A program made the position numbers and the translations under genes. From Parelaphostrongylus tenuis (lineage: Eukaryota; Nematoda; Chromadorea; Rhabditida; Metastrongylidae): a stretch of 64,000 nucleotides of DNA. The DNA is taken from contig JAHQIW010004542.1 of NCBI GenBank assembly GCA_019055375.1, positions 33,614 through 97,613 of the forward strand. The letters run 5' to 3'. Every line of letters begins with the position of its first letter. Within the stretch, counting starts at the first letter, position 1. The notes below the pieces were generated by a model. The model was not told where the DNA came from. It saw only the letters and a list, made by a program, of their open reading frames with translations, and did not search any database. Shown in pieces: positions 43,266 through 56,060 of the stretch.

Positions 43266-44440
43266 CTTTTGAGTGTCATAGCGAACAAGAAGTCTTTTTG
43301 AAATCAAAAACGCCAATAGAATGTATGTGATTTGATCTACCGAATGACTGTTAGAGCTCTGAAGGAGAAGTTTTGGTCAGCGAAAAATATTTGAACAAGA
43401 AACAAAATTCATTACTGCTCTTTCAGCGTAGGAACAAAGCCTTTCTAGATATGAAATAGATCATTAGAATTTGTTTATTTAGGCTATCGAATGGTTACTT
43501 AACCTAAAAAATGGCCAAAAATAAGCTTTTTCTGGATGGTCGAAGCAGGGTACGGATAGAGGAAAAGTACCTAAATGAATTTACCGAAGGATGAAAGTGG
43601 GCAAAAGACTTCCATCAGTGTACACGCAAGTAGAAGAAAATTCCGCTTGAAAAATGCTTGGAACACTGCTAGCTTTCCGTGAGTCCATTGTCTGTTGAAT
43701 ACAGCATAGACTAAAAATTACTCACTACCAACTTCAAAATCAACAGTTCTCAATGGAATCTACTTAATCGTAGTCAAGTTCAATGTTCTTCTCTCAATCT
43801 CTCTATCCGCTGATTCATATGACACAGTGCTCCTTCTGATTAATGTTACATGGCAGCTACTAATTTGTGAAATCACTTCGCCCTTTTTTTCTCATGCCGC
43901 TTCAAATCCTCAGTCGTTTTAGCAGTGTGATACTCTCTATACGTTTAAATCACTAAATCATCAAGTCACTGTTTTATGCTACTAGTAAACTGGTTTGTAC
44001 CATCAAAGTTTTATTGTCACAGTTTATTTTACAACCTGCTCTCCACACTTGTCAATCAATTTTACATTAGCTTTCTGATTATGTGGAAACTACAGAAATT
44101 AAGCATCGAAGTTGATGTTTGACAGGATGAAGGCAAAATCACAAGTACCTCGTGGCAACACACAAGTCATAAAGTATTACTATTTGTTCTTACACTATAA
44201 TTCTATAAAATTGCGACTACTGTAGACCATGACTTCAGGGTTTCGATCTGGTCATTCATGAGGCATAAAATTTCCTGCCTCTTAAGATCATAGCTACTAT
44301 TAATCTTCTTGGAATTACGCTGCTTCACCAATATGGATTTCTGTCGGGTCGTCCACTACGTCTCCGTCTCTTTAGTATTACCGATTGGATTTCTCAGTTA
44401 TTTATGCATCACAACATGTATTTGTTCTTGATAATCTTGT
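43266..44440. other. No gene recognised; partial dispersed repeat
   Basis: 43275-43480 resembles the degenerate repeat seen at 24.3 and 30.3 kb (CTACCGAATGACTGTTAGAG). The remainder is featureless. Confidence 0.3.
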
Positions 44441-44447
44441 GGAGTGT

Positions 44448-47400
44448 CTAATTTGAGTCGTTAATTAATTCACGTTCGTGTTTAGCATTTGAGATGATTT
44501 TTTTGATTTCATCAATTGCGCTACATGCTTCTTTCCATTGCTCGTCGTCCAAAGTACCTTTTCCACCGAATTTTGCCTCTTTTGCCATCGATTCGCACAT
44601 CTAAAATGCGCATATTCACCTAAGGTAACAAAGAAGAAAATATATACGATGGATCCCGACCTTGAACGACTCCTCATCAGCAACATCGAGATAACTTTTG
44701 CACAATTTTGCAAAATAAACATATATTGACAAACGATCAGGCATGTTTTTATCTCGCCAGAACCTTTTTTGCAGCCAACGTGAGCTCGTACATGATTTCC
44801 TGAATTCAGAGTACCCTGTAGTTTTAACAGTTTGTTTAGCATCAAGATTTTATAGAAAAAAAATATCTGTGTACTTTTGTTTCCGAAGGAGCAAAGAAGC
44901 ATCACAAATTCTAGGAGCACAAATACTTTGCATGCAAATAATTCAGCTGATGACTGACTAACAAAGTCACCAATGCTTCAGGCGGTTTTGTGAACGAAAT
45001 TCTATAATCGGGTCTGTTCCATATTCTGCGTAACCACCTGAGAACTGGAGCGAATATAATCTGCTCAAATCCCCGCAGGACACCATAAACAGTGAACTTG
45101 GTACTGTTTTGGAAACGTGCAGAATTCTTCTGGATCGATTCATTATAAAAAAAAGAACATTCATAAAAATCTCGTGCAAGCTCATAAATCGAAATAGAAT
45201 ATTGGGCAGCTACACCGAAGTACAATAAAAGTTGATATGTAAAGTTTGCTTTTACACATGTCAATTGAAGCTAATCTAGCCGCCATAAATAGATTGTGTT
45301 CAGAGGAGCAACAAAATCGCGCGACAATCGCAAAAGTACACTCCTGTTCCCTGGCGTACTGACGAATCATTTCAGGTCACTTCAGCACGACTAGAGTATA
45401 AAGGGGCAACCAGAAGGTATTACTTAGCGAGGAAACCGTTCCTACTCTATTAGTCTCTCTACGACGGCATTGAGGTTCTACATCGCGAAGACAGCAGTGT
45501 GAACTCTTGACTCCGATCATCGTAGCTCTGATGAAGCGAAACTGCCAAAACACTAGCCATAATAGTAAAAAAATTACAAAAACCACGTGCTAGTCCATCA
45601 CCAAAAGTACAATATCTTCTCTATTGAACTCTATTACGAGCTCACCATTAAGGCCACCCCTCTGCTATCATATCTACTTTGATATACACTGTAGAACCTG
45701 TCGGCAATGAAAATTCACACCGGTTCACCCTAGTAAGCACACATCGGTATACAAAAAAGAGAGTGAGCGAATGAGTGAGTGATAACAGAGCGGTATATTT
45801 AGTGGTGCAGTGGTAGAACGCTTCTCCGGCATAGGTGAAACGCGGGTACAACTCCCAACTGAGGTTGAGTTTTGCATATCCATCAGCATTGTTAGACAGA
45901 AATTACTAGCACGTTTTAGTAAGATCGAGCACAATTAGGCACATCTCATTGAGCTGCCATCGAATTGGAATTTTTATCGAGATAGGGTACCCTTTTTCCG
46001 TAATCTTTCCCTTAGCCAAACTGATAATTGTAGAAAAAGTTTTGCCTTATTGCCTGAAAAACGATTTTTACATGTGTATCTTGTGCGATTTTAAGCTCAT
46101 CAAACAGCTCATTTTCTGGCGCATCGAACAATGTATCACTTGTCTACACAGCCTTCAGAACGGCACTGTTCAAGGATCACAATCGTCTGCTGCTCTACTC
46201 TCACGACAAATTGAGTGTCAATGCTTCTGACGTTCATTGACAAATCTGAAAGGGCATAGTGAAGAAATTAGCGATGTTCAGCAATTCAGAGTTAAATCAA
46301 GACATTTCGTGCATCAGAAGACCGGTTGACCGACAAGGAAAGAGAGCGACGTTTACGAGAATTCGATCATCAAGCAGCCGTCAATTAAGAAGATTCATTG
46401 ATGAGTTACCGGATCTTGTGTAAAGAGTTGATTGTGGCCCAATGACGATTTGGCACATTCTCTGGGATATCGGCAAACAATGCTTGAAGTCCAAATGGAT
46501 CCTCCACGAATTGTCAATGGATTAAGGAGAAAAACGATAATTGCTTGCGTTTGCTTGTTTGAAAATACGACGAAACTTTTTCTAGAAATTATTACATAGA
46601 TTTCTGATCATCTAAACAAAGGTCACTTATGATTTTCAACAACAGTCAGATTGCATCTAATAGTAACATAACTGCTTGCAAATTATTGAGATTCGGAAAC
46701 TACTGGTGTAACTTGGACACACCTTAAGCTTGTTCCACACTGATTGCCTTTCTTCATCTCTAACACATCGACTCATCCTGCTGAACGTCTCATACACTGA
46801 TTCACTATACATTAACAGCCATCCACTATCTTTCCTAGAAGGTTAAGGCTTTCAAAAGGATAGAGTATCATCACGTCGAAAGGATTTGCTAACAACATAC
46901 ATTTCTGTGTGCACGAATAAACTCACACCAATTTTTGATTTTCCAAGAGTCCGATGCATACATCACATGCCTCTTTTTTATTCTCGAACGAGCGTACTGC
47001 AAAAAAATGTTGGAAAAACATCAACAGAAGTTACTCTGCGTTGTATGACACAAGCGTCGTATAAAATAGAATTACAATGGATCTCCTCCACTTTTTACAA
47101 AAACGAAAAGCTCGTGGTCCTAGTACATTTTTTTAGTTGGAAAACATATTACAAGCCTTTTGTGAGGTCTGCTGTGACACTTATATAGTGCTAGACGTAC
47201 GTTTCGACCTTTCAACCCCATAAGTAGCACGGTGCCTTTCTTTTGAAGCAATCCCTTGTATGGGCATGTACCCCCTACAAATAAGGGAATTGACGGCAAA
47301 CATACTACACTGCACGTGTATCAAGTGACTATATCACACGACATTGCAATGATTGACAGTCGATTGCTCATGGCTGGTAAATTTGATAATAGTTTTATAT

Positions 47401-49564
47401 TCGATTGTTTTTTTACAACCCCGCTCAATAAGCAGTCAAGTATGAAGGTATTGTCAGATATATCAGCCAAGCAGTCGACTGTTAGTCATTGAAATGTCGG
47501 ATGACCTCTTGTCACTTGGCAAACGTGTAGTGTAATATGTTCCTTGTCGATTCCTCTATATGTAAAGGGTATATCTCCTTACATAGGATTGCCTCAAATG
47601 AAAGGCACCGTGCTACTGATGAGGCTGGAAGGCCGAAACGCAAGTTTAGCACTATACAAGTGCCATAACAGACCTCATGAAATGTCTAAGATATGTCATT
47701 AAATTGCACTATTTTAAGCGAGGTCTCAGAAAAACAGATATTATATAGATATATTATATATTAGAATATAGAGGCGGTAAGTGATAATACTTTGACTGGG
47801 CAATTTTCTGTAGTGGAAACTTGTGAGAGCCGTGCTAGGATCGTGCTAGGATTTTTCCAACGTCTTCGCTATGGATTACCTTTCGTAATTTTGGATATTA
47901 ATGAGATTTACCATCAAGTAAATTAATGAATGTGAAGGGGGTGTGGCGCTTAGTTATGAGAATTTGAGTAGGTTTTCTGTATAGATTAAAGATATGAATC
48001 TCGAATGAGTAGCAATTCACTTCAGCGAACTTTTGTATAATGGAATATTTCATGAATTCCAGTGTTGCAGTTTGTTCTTAATTCCAATTGATGATATATT
48101 TTAACGAAATTCGGGAATGCACGTGGACATGAAAAAAGGAAGCGCAAAGCTTAACGTTTGTGACATAAACTTGAACATCTTCTTGAGATCAGCGAATTCG
48201 AAAGACAAATTTGGTTTCCTCGTCAACCTGAACATTTGCGACTGATAAACCTCTAATGTAATTGACAGCTAAATGTCTTGAATTGGTTGAAACTTAGTGG
48301 TTTGCCTTCGTTTTTGACTGTTCTTACAGTTTCAACACGTAATCACGACTAGCACAGAAGTGTATAATCGCTTCTGTCCTGAGATTGTTTAGGGGTTTTT
48401 CGTCGCAACGCGAGGCGCATGTTCATAACAACAGATTAAGTCTTTCGCTCATGGTTTTTAGTGCACTTAGGTGGCGATAGCATTTGTGATATTTAGTTAG
48501 TGCTCCACTACAATAGTGCTCAGCAACTGCCCACAAGCGACTGTATTTGGTTTTCTGCCAATAAGCTTCTTCGTCTTTCTCGACAGGTTGTTCTATATCA
48601 AAAGTTATCGTTATCCACTAATTTCTGTTTGGGCAGTCGACAATCACCTTTGAAGGTGACTGTCGATGCTGACTTTCGAGAAACTACTCGAAACCTTAGA
48701 AGAACCGGAAATCATAGCAATTACAACCAAGAAGTCTGACGGAAATCTTTGCTCGCAAAACGTCCAACTCCTTCCTAGCTTGGATTTTGAAATACGGTGG
48801 GAAAGAATTCTATTGCAAACGCTGACAACGTTCAGCGCTCCGGTTGGACTGAGACTAAAATTCTAAAGCCTTCCCAGGGAGAATATGGTCTACACATGGG
48901 ACAAATATGTACCAAATGTGATATCTCGCTAAAATATTCGTGCTTTCAGCAACTCGCCAAATTGATAAACATGAATATTTCTGATAGCTTAGCCTTTACT
49001 GGAACGCCCCTAAAGATCGCGTGGCTCCCAGAACCTCACAATTTTGTGCTACCGGAGTAAGTAAGCCTAACATTTTTGAAAAGAATATCTAGCTTACACA
49101 GGTTTTTGCTATGAATAGTAAGACTGAAATACGTGTACGTAACGCGGTTGAGTTCTTACAAAACATCTGCGCAAAATGCGCCATTTTTGTATTATAATTT
49201 AGAATGAAACAGTTTGTCGCATTGGTTACAATTGTGCCATAGAAGACATAATTGTGCACAACAAATTGTATAATCCTAAATTTTAAGTAAATCGTGAGAT
49301 CTCCTATAAATAGCATAGCTATAAAAGTATCTAAAAAGAAACTACTATGATTTTCTTTTGAAACGGTTTTTTTCGCACCAAGCACAGCAAACTTTGTAAA
49401 GTTACAGTGATGCATTCGCATTGTTGACATGAACTGAGTGATTTGCTGTACTGTAAAAATGTTCTAGGAAATCTGGCTGATCTCACCTCGTTAGCTTTTT
49501 CCGTTATAATTATGTTTAGTGCCTCCATTTCAAGCGAACTGAGCTGTGTTTCTGGATCCGACAT
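44448..49564 (-). CDS. Possible small two-exon gene, coiled-coil type protein
   Basis: Exon 49564-49487: ATG, MSDPETQLSSLEMEALNIII then TEKANE, donor GTGAGA in phase 0. Just upstream is CTATTTAG-GTAC, a good acceptor for a spliced leader or 5'UTR intron. Exon 44600-44448: acceptor GCATTTTAG, phase 0, MCESMAKEAKFGGKGTLDDE, QWKEACSAIDEIKKIISNAK, HERELINDSN and stop. Joined directly they give about 76 residues with a continuous helical heptad-like run through the junction. The codons look real and splice signals are strong. The 4.9-kb intron may hide another phase-0 exon. I do not recognise the family. Alternatively the two exons could belong to different genes. Confidence 0.45.
45795..45885 (+). 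repeat. tRNA-like repeat
   Basis: TAGTGGTGCAGTGGTAGAAC (box A), GTGAAACGCGGGTACAACTC (decayed box B), then AACTGAGGTTGAGTTTTGCA. Similar design to 19875-19980 and 50725-50800. Confidence 0.5.
46300..46540 (+). pseudogene. Mariner N-terminal relic
   Basis: Pieces such as FIDELPDLV, then MTIWHILWDIGKQCLKSKWI and LHELSMD follow the second helix-turn-helix and the linker of mariner transposases (pattern ...VS.STV.RHL..IGK..K...W.PHEL). Stops interrupt it, and the catalytic domain is absent. Confidence 0.5.
47155..47715. mobile_element. Foldback MITE, GTCTGTTATGGCAC family (full copy)
   Basis: The left end TTTTGTGAGGTCTGCTGTGA, ACTTATATAGTGCTAGACGT is mirrored by the right end TTTAGCACTATACAAGTGCC, ATAACAGACCTCATGAAA. 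The inner arms hold CCATAAGTAGCACGGTGCCT and AGGCACCGTGCTACTGATGA. About 560 bp palindrome; the reference copy for this family. Confidence 0.75.
48490..49060 (+). other. Overlapping open frames, origin unclear
   Basis: Three + frames overlap (48500-48739, 48666-48866, 48797-49060). The last reads QRSGWTETKILKPSQGEYGL and LAFTGTPLKIAWLPEPHNFV, which has a coding look, but no splice sites link them and no family is recognised. Could be a decayed mobile-element ORF. It lies in the intron of the minus-strand candidate. Confidence 0.25.
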
Positions 49565-49599
49565 GTACCTAAATAGTAGTCGATTTACATCTCAAAAAA

Positions 49600-50720
49600 A
49601 TATTCTATTAATAAAAATGATTTAATAATATATTAAAAATACAAAAAGTTGAAAAAATTTTTGGATCAAAATTAAATTAAAATTAATTGAAATCAAAGAA
49701 AATTTAATTATATTAATTTAAAAAGTATTAAGTATTCTTCAAAAAAAATACTTAAGTCATGACAGAATAATAGGGCATCATGATAACAATGTTACGGAGG
49801 TTTGCTTACATCCATCAACGTGTATTACATTTCATGTCGCCTTTTCAAGCTGTGCGTCTGCACACCAGCCCATTGCTGATGAACTGAATCAAGCATGACT
49901 CATGTTCAATTTCGGATGTTAAGTCTTGCTGAAGGGAGCTCAACTGCGGACTTCTTGCATTTATTTGGAAGATTAAACAGCATAATTGATGCGGCGAGTG
50001 TTAGTTGAGGAAGGTCGTACTATACAGAGGTGATTTAAGTAATCGTTTTTTTTTTGGACGAGTATAAAGTGAATACAGCATCGGAAGCATTGCAGAAACA
50101 GTTGCTAATGAAAGCGTGTAAAAATAGACAGCAACTAGGATATTACTGGCGTATAAGAAGTGATGGTAATACGTATGGATCTTTAATACCTACGAGAGGT
50201 CAGCTTAAATCATACGTGACTTATCTCCTGAATGGCTAAAAATTAGCTGGTCTTCTTACATGTGCGTAGCACAAAATCGGACGTCATAGTTGTAAAGATA
50301 CTTTTACGTGAATTAAAATCGCATTTTTCTGCTGCCGCGGTCTACAGAAATCAATCGGTTCCATTTTCCTCATTTTGGAAGCTGTTAAGAGAAATGACTT
50401 TGCCTCGTCATTCCAAGTAGAAGTATAGATATTCTAATCGAAACACCAGCTTTGAAGAGTAGTATTTCTTTTGAACACCCAGATATCTTCGTATCGCCTA
50501 ATTTATTGATTATGCACAAAGTTTTACGCGAAGTCATTGCTTCCGAAGCCATGTGGTGGAGTTTACATGTGAAGCTAGATTTTTCTATTGCTTTGATGAG
50601 GGAATTCTTCTTTGACCAAATGGAGTGTAATAAAACTCGTGAATTTCTAATGGTTTGCCTGCATTTCTCTCACTGGTACGATGTTTCCAATACATCTAAG
50701 ATAATTGAATGGTGAACAGA
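49600..50720. other. No gene recognised
   Basis: 49610-49760 is a very AT-rich tract (AATTAAATTAAAATTAATTG-type). The remainder has only short frames. Confidence 0.3.
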
Positions 50721-50724
50721 AACG

Positions 50725-50800
50725 TAGTCTCAGCGGGAATCGAACCCGCACTTCATCCTCTCACGAGACGCGTGCTCTACCACTACACCAACGGAGTTTT
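50725..50800 (-). repeat. tRNA-like sequence (pseudo-tRNA or SINE head)
   Basis: The minus strand has CCGTTGGTGTAGTGGTAGAG and CACGCGT for the 5' half and a perfect T-arm, GCGGGTTCGATTCCCGC, followed by TGAGACTACG. The best-looking box B in the window. The acceptor ends (CTCCGTT vs TGAGACT) do not pair and U33 is missing, so a working tRNA is unlikely. Confidence 0.5.
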
Positions 50801-51764
50801 TAAAACAGAGTAATAGGAGATAAAACTATTCTACAGGAATAAATGATATGAAAGCTACAGACTGATAAGCTACTCGTGACTACACAGCTTCCACCTTGAG
50901 AGTTTAACAAGCTATATGGTGGGTATAGATAGCTAGATTATGTACAAGAAACGGGCCCCATTCTTCTGACCTCCAAAGAGTACCCGGTGCACAACGTTGG
51001 GAAGGACGACTGTAGAGACTCTGCTAATATCTCAGTGTTAAACTGGGCTACCATTAAAATGACGAAGTAAGGTTAGTTGTGAGTACCCATAACGTAAACA
51101 CACCTGCATATGAATCCTCTTTATAGGATCTATCTCTAACTCTCTGCGGTCGACGGCCAATTTTGGCTGGCGGACGACTAGGGATGGCTACGAGTAGCGC
51201 TAATGTGGAACAGCTTTATAGCATTGGGGTAGTTTTTCAACGAAATTTAGATTTTAATCACCACTAAAAAAACTTAGTCGTATGTAAATAAAAACATATG
51301 ATATAAGAGACTTCAACAAGACTATTTTTGATTGAAATATGCCAAGAGAATTACAAAATTTTTTTTTTTGTCAAATGTGATGCTGGGCACAGCGTACGAT
51401 GCTTCTCTATAGGTAGCAATCAACGATTTTTCGATTACTAATGTACTTCAAGAAATAGGATCTCTAAAGATTACACAGGAAACTTTTTCCTTGGTTCTAT
51501 TGCTACTAGCTTTCGAGTATCGAATTACACTTTACTGTTAACATTTTTGATCGTTGAAACTTGTGTCACTGATCTCACGAATTAATGAAAATGTAGTTGC
51601 CATTCTGTTAGCACAAAATAATGTGAAGGTCATTTCAAAAACCAAGCATAGCGCTGAGAACTTCACTTCTCAAGTCATTGAATGAATGCTAGAAGCTGGT
51701 GAAGAAGCTCTTTACATGAAAAAAAATAAAGGAATCACGAGCACATTGGTATAATGTTATAGAC

Positions 51765-52155
51765 ATACCCAATGAGGGAGAATGATGTGTGAAATTTTTG
51801 CGCCAGGCGGGACTTAAACCGCATATCACCCTATCCGAGGGGGTGAGGGGGGGGGGGGGGGGCGTGCTTTTATTCATAACAACGTACCATCGCAAAGCGG
51901 TTAAGATAAGAAGAATTCTGTTTGGTCATGGAATACCCAGCTGTCAGCGTTATTAGGTTCAGTGTCGATATCGACTACCTAGACCAAACCGTTGACGGTT
52001 GGATGCTGAAAGATAGATGCGCTGTAGCGTAGAAAGAGTGTTGGCAAAACGGGCGTTAAGTAGTGTAACAGGTTAGAGTACGCGTTCCCGGATAGAGTGA
52101 GATACGAGTTTGAGTCCCAGCTGACGCAAAAGTTTTACTCATCACTCTACATCAT
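51765..52155. mobile_element. Foldback element with tRNA-like ends
   Basis: Left end (inverted): TTTTTGCGCCAGGCGGGACT, TAAACCGCATATCACCCTAT. Right end: CGGATAGAGTGAGATACGAG, TTTGAGTCCCAGCTGACGCA, AAAGTTTTACTCATCACTCT. Both arms are family A tRNA-like units facing outward with about 180 bp between them. A run of about 17 G at 51847-51863 interrupts the left arm. Confidence 0.6.
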
Positions 52156-52439
52156 TGAGTATATCATGAAAGTCCTTCCACAAATCAAGCGCAGTATCAA
52201 AATCAGTATTTACAAGGCTATCGGCTGACTTGAAAAACTTAGATAAAGTTTAAAAAATGTTCAATAACGGCTGGAAAAATGTTCTTTCTCGCAGCGATGG
52301 GTTTTCTAGTTATGGAATCCAAATTTTAAAAGGCATTAGCGACGATTTCACTTAATTTATTTCGCAGAAATCTCCTCAGTGATATTCCAGTATCTAGTGA
52401 AGGCAATGTTTCTTCGAGACCTATAAGTAACCGGATTTT

Positions 52440-54775
52440 ACAAGAGACGCGCATTAACCTTTGTAGCCGTCCGAACGGGGCGGAGAGCTTGCGAAATCAA
52501 AAGACCTCTCGCTATCTGCAAAGGGTTGATACAGGCAAGAAGGATAAAATACATCGACATAGGGCGGCTGAGACGAGAAAAACGCATCATTTTTACTCTC
52601 TCCGCGACACCAGAGAGGAACTCCACGAAATAAGGGGCGGTGGTGATCGGCGGTTATGACGTTCTCGTCAAAACGAGCTTTAGCATGAACACTGATTTTC
52701 CAAACAACTAACATTTCCGATTGGACGATTGAGGTTGAAACATGTGGATCAATGTCGGTATCGACCATGTTCGTTAGTTACGCACCATAATCGAGTATGA
52801 CAAAAACGAAGTCGAAGCGTTCTATATGGACTTGGAAAATTATTCGAAGGAGACCTACATTTCTCAAGGTCATCATTGAGAATTCTGATGAAAAAATTTC
52901 ACCTAGGAGAAGGCCTGAAAAACGACACATTGGGATCGACGAACAAGAATGAAACGAACAGGATGTGAAGTTGTCTGGGCTTACTATGATGACGAAAACC
53001 ATCCATGATAACTCACAATTGAAAAGCTCCGCTCTCTTTGGTGAGTTTGGGAGTCTCTCAATGGTGTGTACCATAACGAAATAGGCCATAACTTAGTAAA
53101 CGAAAGTTCTGCTTTACCGATACCGTTGTTGCTTCAAGATTCTACACGTGATCGAACCATTGCATTCTCGTGCATTATTCCATTTCTTGCAAAAAACAGA
53201 GAAAACCGCTGAGTTTACACCTACCATTGACTGGGATGACTTCAAACCATTAGCTGGTTTCTGAGAAGACACCGTCACTGACACAAGATGAACGTGAACC
53301 GCATATTCAGCACCATCAAATTAGCATCGTGAAAATTGAAAGTCTGATGTCACCAAAGACGTTTGTCTCTGAGAGTTACAGATACCAGGAAATCGAATTG
53401 AAGAAGATTATATCGAGAGAAAACAGCAATATGACCGAAGCTGCTGTAGTTGGAAAGAAACTCTTAGAGCCACGCGAATCCCCGCAAATTACGAAATTAA
53501 GATGAATGCGCTCCAACTCCTTGAGCAAACAGTCACAGCTCTCAAAAAGACAGTGGAGAAAATCATCCAGGACTATTACTCCAATCTTTTCAATAGCCAT
53601 GTCCTCTTAACTATATATAGAGCAAAGGAGGATAAATTTGCCGTTCTACCGGTTTTCTCTTCCCAATCCGACATAATATCTCGTCGGTGAAGAATGAAAC
53701 ATGGGTCTAGTCCAGGCATAGTAAGATCTGAACATCCGAAGAACCTCCGCCACTCTCTATCAACACGCTATCTAAACTCCCCACCCGTTACCTTTCAGAG
53801 TACAATGTTCCTAATCATTAAAAAACTGACAATATCGCGTTATTGTACAATGAGGGAGACCTTTGAAACATCGGCAACAATCTCTGTCTACTTGCTGTCT
53901 GTCGTCTTTCGAGTCATTTTGAACAAGATTGACAAAAACACTGGACGAAGGAAGCTATGCGAACAAACGCAAAACCCACTAAGGTTTCGTGAAACTACAA
54001 AATACTACTTTATTCCACTTCACGGTCGACAATTAAACCATCTTTCTTCGCTTATGACATCGTTCTTATAACATCAAGCATTAAGCGGGTACAACGAATG
54101 TTGGCCGATTCGACAACGCTTGTGGAACTATGATCTCCACTTTAATCCAACGTAAACGATGTTTGTAAGATACGGAATAGTTTTGAATGCGCCATCCACT
54201 CTCAACGAAATAAATATCTCCGAATGCTCTAACTACATCTATCTAGGTCGAAAGTCAACATGAAGAGGGGCTTATCTTCAGAGTTGAATAGGGGGAATCA
54301 AGGGATTGGAAGCGTTGAAGAGCAGCAAGGGTTTAGTTTTGAACACAAAGAACATCCGCCTTAATGCATACCTTCTCGGTTCAATATTTATTATTGTCTT
54401 AACGTGTGCATAAGACTATTCGCTAGGTGAGCAGGTTTAAGAACCATCTAGAGAGATTGAACATATAGTTGAAAGGCCAATGCTAGGAACATCGCGTATC
54501 TCACAAATGAGCGAAAAAATCGGAAGTCCTGGCCTACGTTACCATCGAAAATCAAAGACGCTGCAGGCTATCGAAGATAAGGAACGAGGAGGTAGCAGTG
54601 GACTACTCTTGTACACGACAGGAAACAATGGAAGTTATAATGGTGCACGCTTGCGTCACTTGACGTTAGAAGGGAGAGTAACCGGTGACCCAAGCGCAAC
54701 GGTATGTCGTTATCGGGCGACTCGGCATCTCAGCACGAAAAATAGTCAAGCAACAGAATAAAATATCCTAAGGAG
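52440..54775 (+). pseudogene. RTE-type LINE, near full length but badly decayed
   Basis: Scattered in all three + frames but in family order: endonuclease pieces (EVETCGSMSVSTMFVSYAP near 52730; DKNEVEAFYMDLEN at about 52800; VWESLNGVYHNEIGH at about 53045), the linker (LKKTVEKIIQDYYSNLFNSH at about 53530-53600), RT (HGSSPGIVRSEHPKNLRHSL at about 53695; SMRDIVLITS-like remnant near 54050) and the 3' tail (SKIKDAAGYRR and WTTLVHDRKQWK near 54550-54640). Dozens of stops. Much older than the 42.3-kb copy. Regions before 52600 are assigned by position only. Confidence 0.7.
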
Positions 54776-55029
54776 ATTTAGAAGGTAACAAAAAAGAAAG
54801 ATATGATAAAGCTGCTTTCGTGCTCACTATGAATTGTTCTCTTAGTAATGGCAGCTTTTCATAGTTAACTTGAGCTACCGCGTTCTTAACAGGGTGCAGA
54901 CAAAGTTCTGTCCTCAATTCAAAACGCAATTAAGAAAATTTATTTGTACACCATTGAAGCTCGACTAGTCAAAGTAATCGAGACATAGGGTTATTTTCTG
55001 TTTTCCAGAAACAAATAAAGAAATGACTC

Positions 55030-55690
55030 CTTTCTTCAGATAAAAATTTCGCAGTGCACTTTTAGTAATCATTTGAAAGCTAAATCTCTGGTTATTTCAC
55101 TACGTAGCCGTTTTTGGGGAAACCCTATTATACCCCTCTAGTATTCAATATAAAATTATGTTTAACACCGGCTCCACGTTTTTACTATCACTTCGCTGTA
55201 AACACGAAAAGCATATGAACGTGCAGAGGAAATCTTGTGCGTCAGAGCGATACGTTATATCTGGTTTTTTTTCAAAACGAGGAAAAAATCTAAAGTTGAA
55301 AAACAGAAATTGCACTCCACATATTAGCTGCGCCAACGCGATCAGTAGATCGCCGTATGGGATCGACTACCAGAACTCCTCTCCCTGCTACATTACAGTC
55401 AAGCGGTCATTTTAGAAATTAAGCATAGCGCTCGAATTGTGGAAACTGACGCTTTTGAATGGATACTTATAGTTCTAGGAAACAATTTGTGTCCTGCGAG
55501 AAATATGCCTGTGTAAAACATAAATGTTTTCTTGCTGCTACAGCGTTACAAAAAAACTTTTTTGTAATCGGTCATGGTAGCATAGTAGCTAGAGAATTGA
55601 GCTTCCGAATGATTGATAACACTTTATGAGAATCTCTTGCCCAGTGATAGCAGCCGTTTCTTTATTTGCTCCTGGATAAAAGGAGAGAAC
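55030..55690. mobile_element. TIR element, TTAGTAATC family (old copy)
   Basis: TGCACTTTTAGTAATCATTT at the left and GATTGATAACACTTTATGAG, AATCTCTTGCCCAGTGATAG at the right. The interior shares AATATAAAATTATGTTTA with 7370 and 20630. Confidence 0.5.
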
Positions 55691-55699
55691 CAAGCATTA

Positions 55700-56060
55700 T
55701 TCGTTGGTCTTTGTAGTCTATGCCAAACCGCCGCTGGATCAGACTCACCAGCCCACATCCGGAAACTCATCTATGGTCTTCCTTGATTTGGCTGACGATT
55801 GCTTTACGATCAAAATCTCATGGATGACCCGCTCTTGGCTTGTCGTTCAATCGGTCGCCTTCTTCACTGATTGCTTTGAAGCAAGTTGAGCTGTACGAAC
55901 ACCGTAAATTTCGTAACCATATTCCTTGCAGATTTGTCGATGAGCATTAGAAGCGTTGATACCCAATTTGTGGAAGTAGAGCAACAAAGAAATTTTTTCC
56001 TTGGACAGATCCATTCTAGAGACTGTGTAGACAAGTTCTATACTATTCAACGCTGAACAA
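55700..56060 (-). pseudogene. Mariner N-terminal relic
   Basis: The minus frame reads MDLSKEKISLLLYFHKLGIN then ASNAHRQICKEYGYEIYGVR, the first helix-turn-helix of a mariner-type transposase (pattern LLYEFKLG.....A..NI...YG). A stop follows at 55847, and traces of the linker continue to about 55700. Catalytic domain absent. Confidence 0.6.

Noticed and set aside
44911..45264. 117-codon minus frame (LLLYFGVAAQYSISIYELAR)
   Set aside because: Has some coding look, but no family, no matching splice phase with neighbouring exons, and overlapping competing frames.
49089..49430. 113-codon minus frame
   Set aside because: Lies within the putative intron just after a strong GTGAGA donor; composition is AT-driven and no domain is seen.
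50725..50800. Functional tRNA gene
   Set aside because: The T-arm is perfect but the acceptor ends do not pair and the anticodon loop lacks U33.
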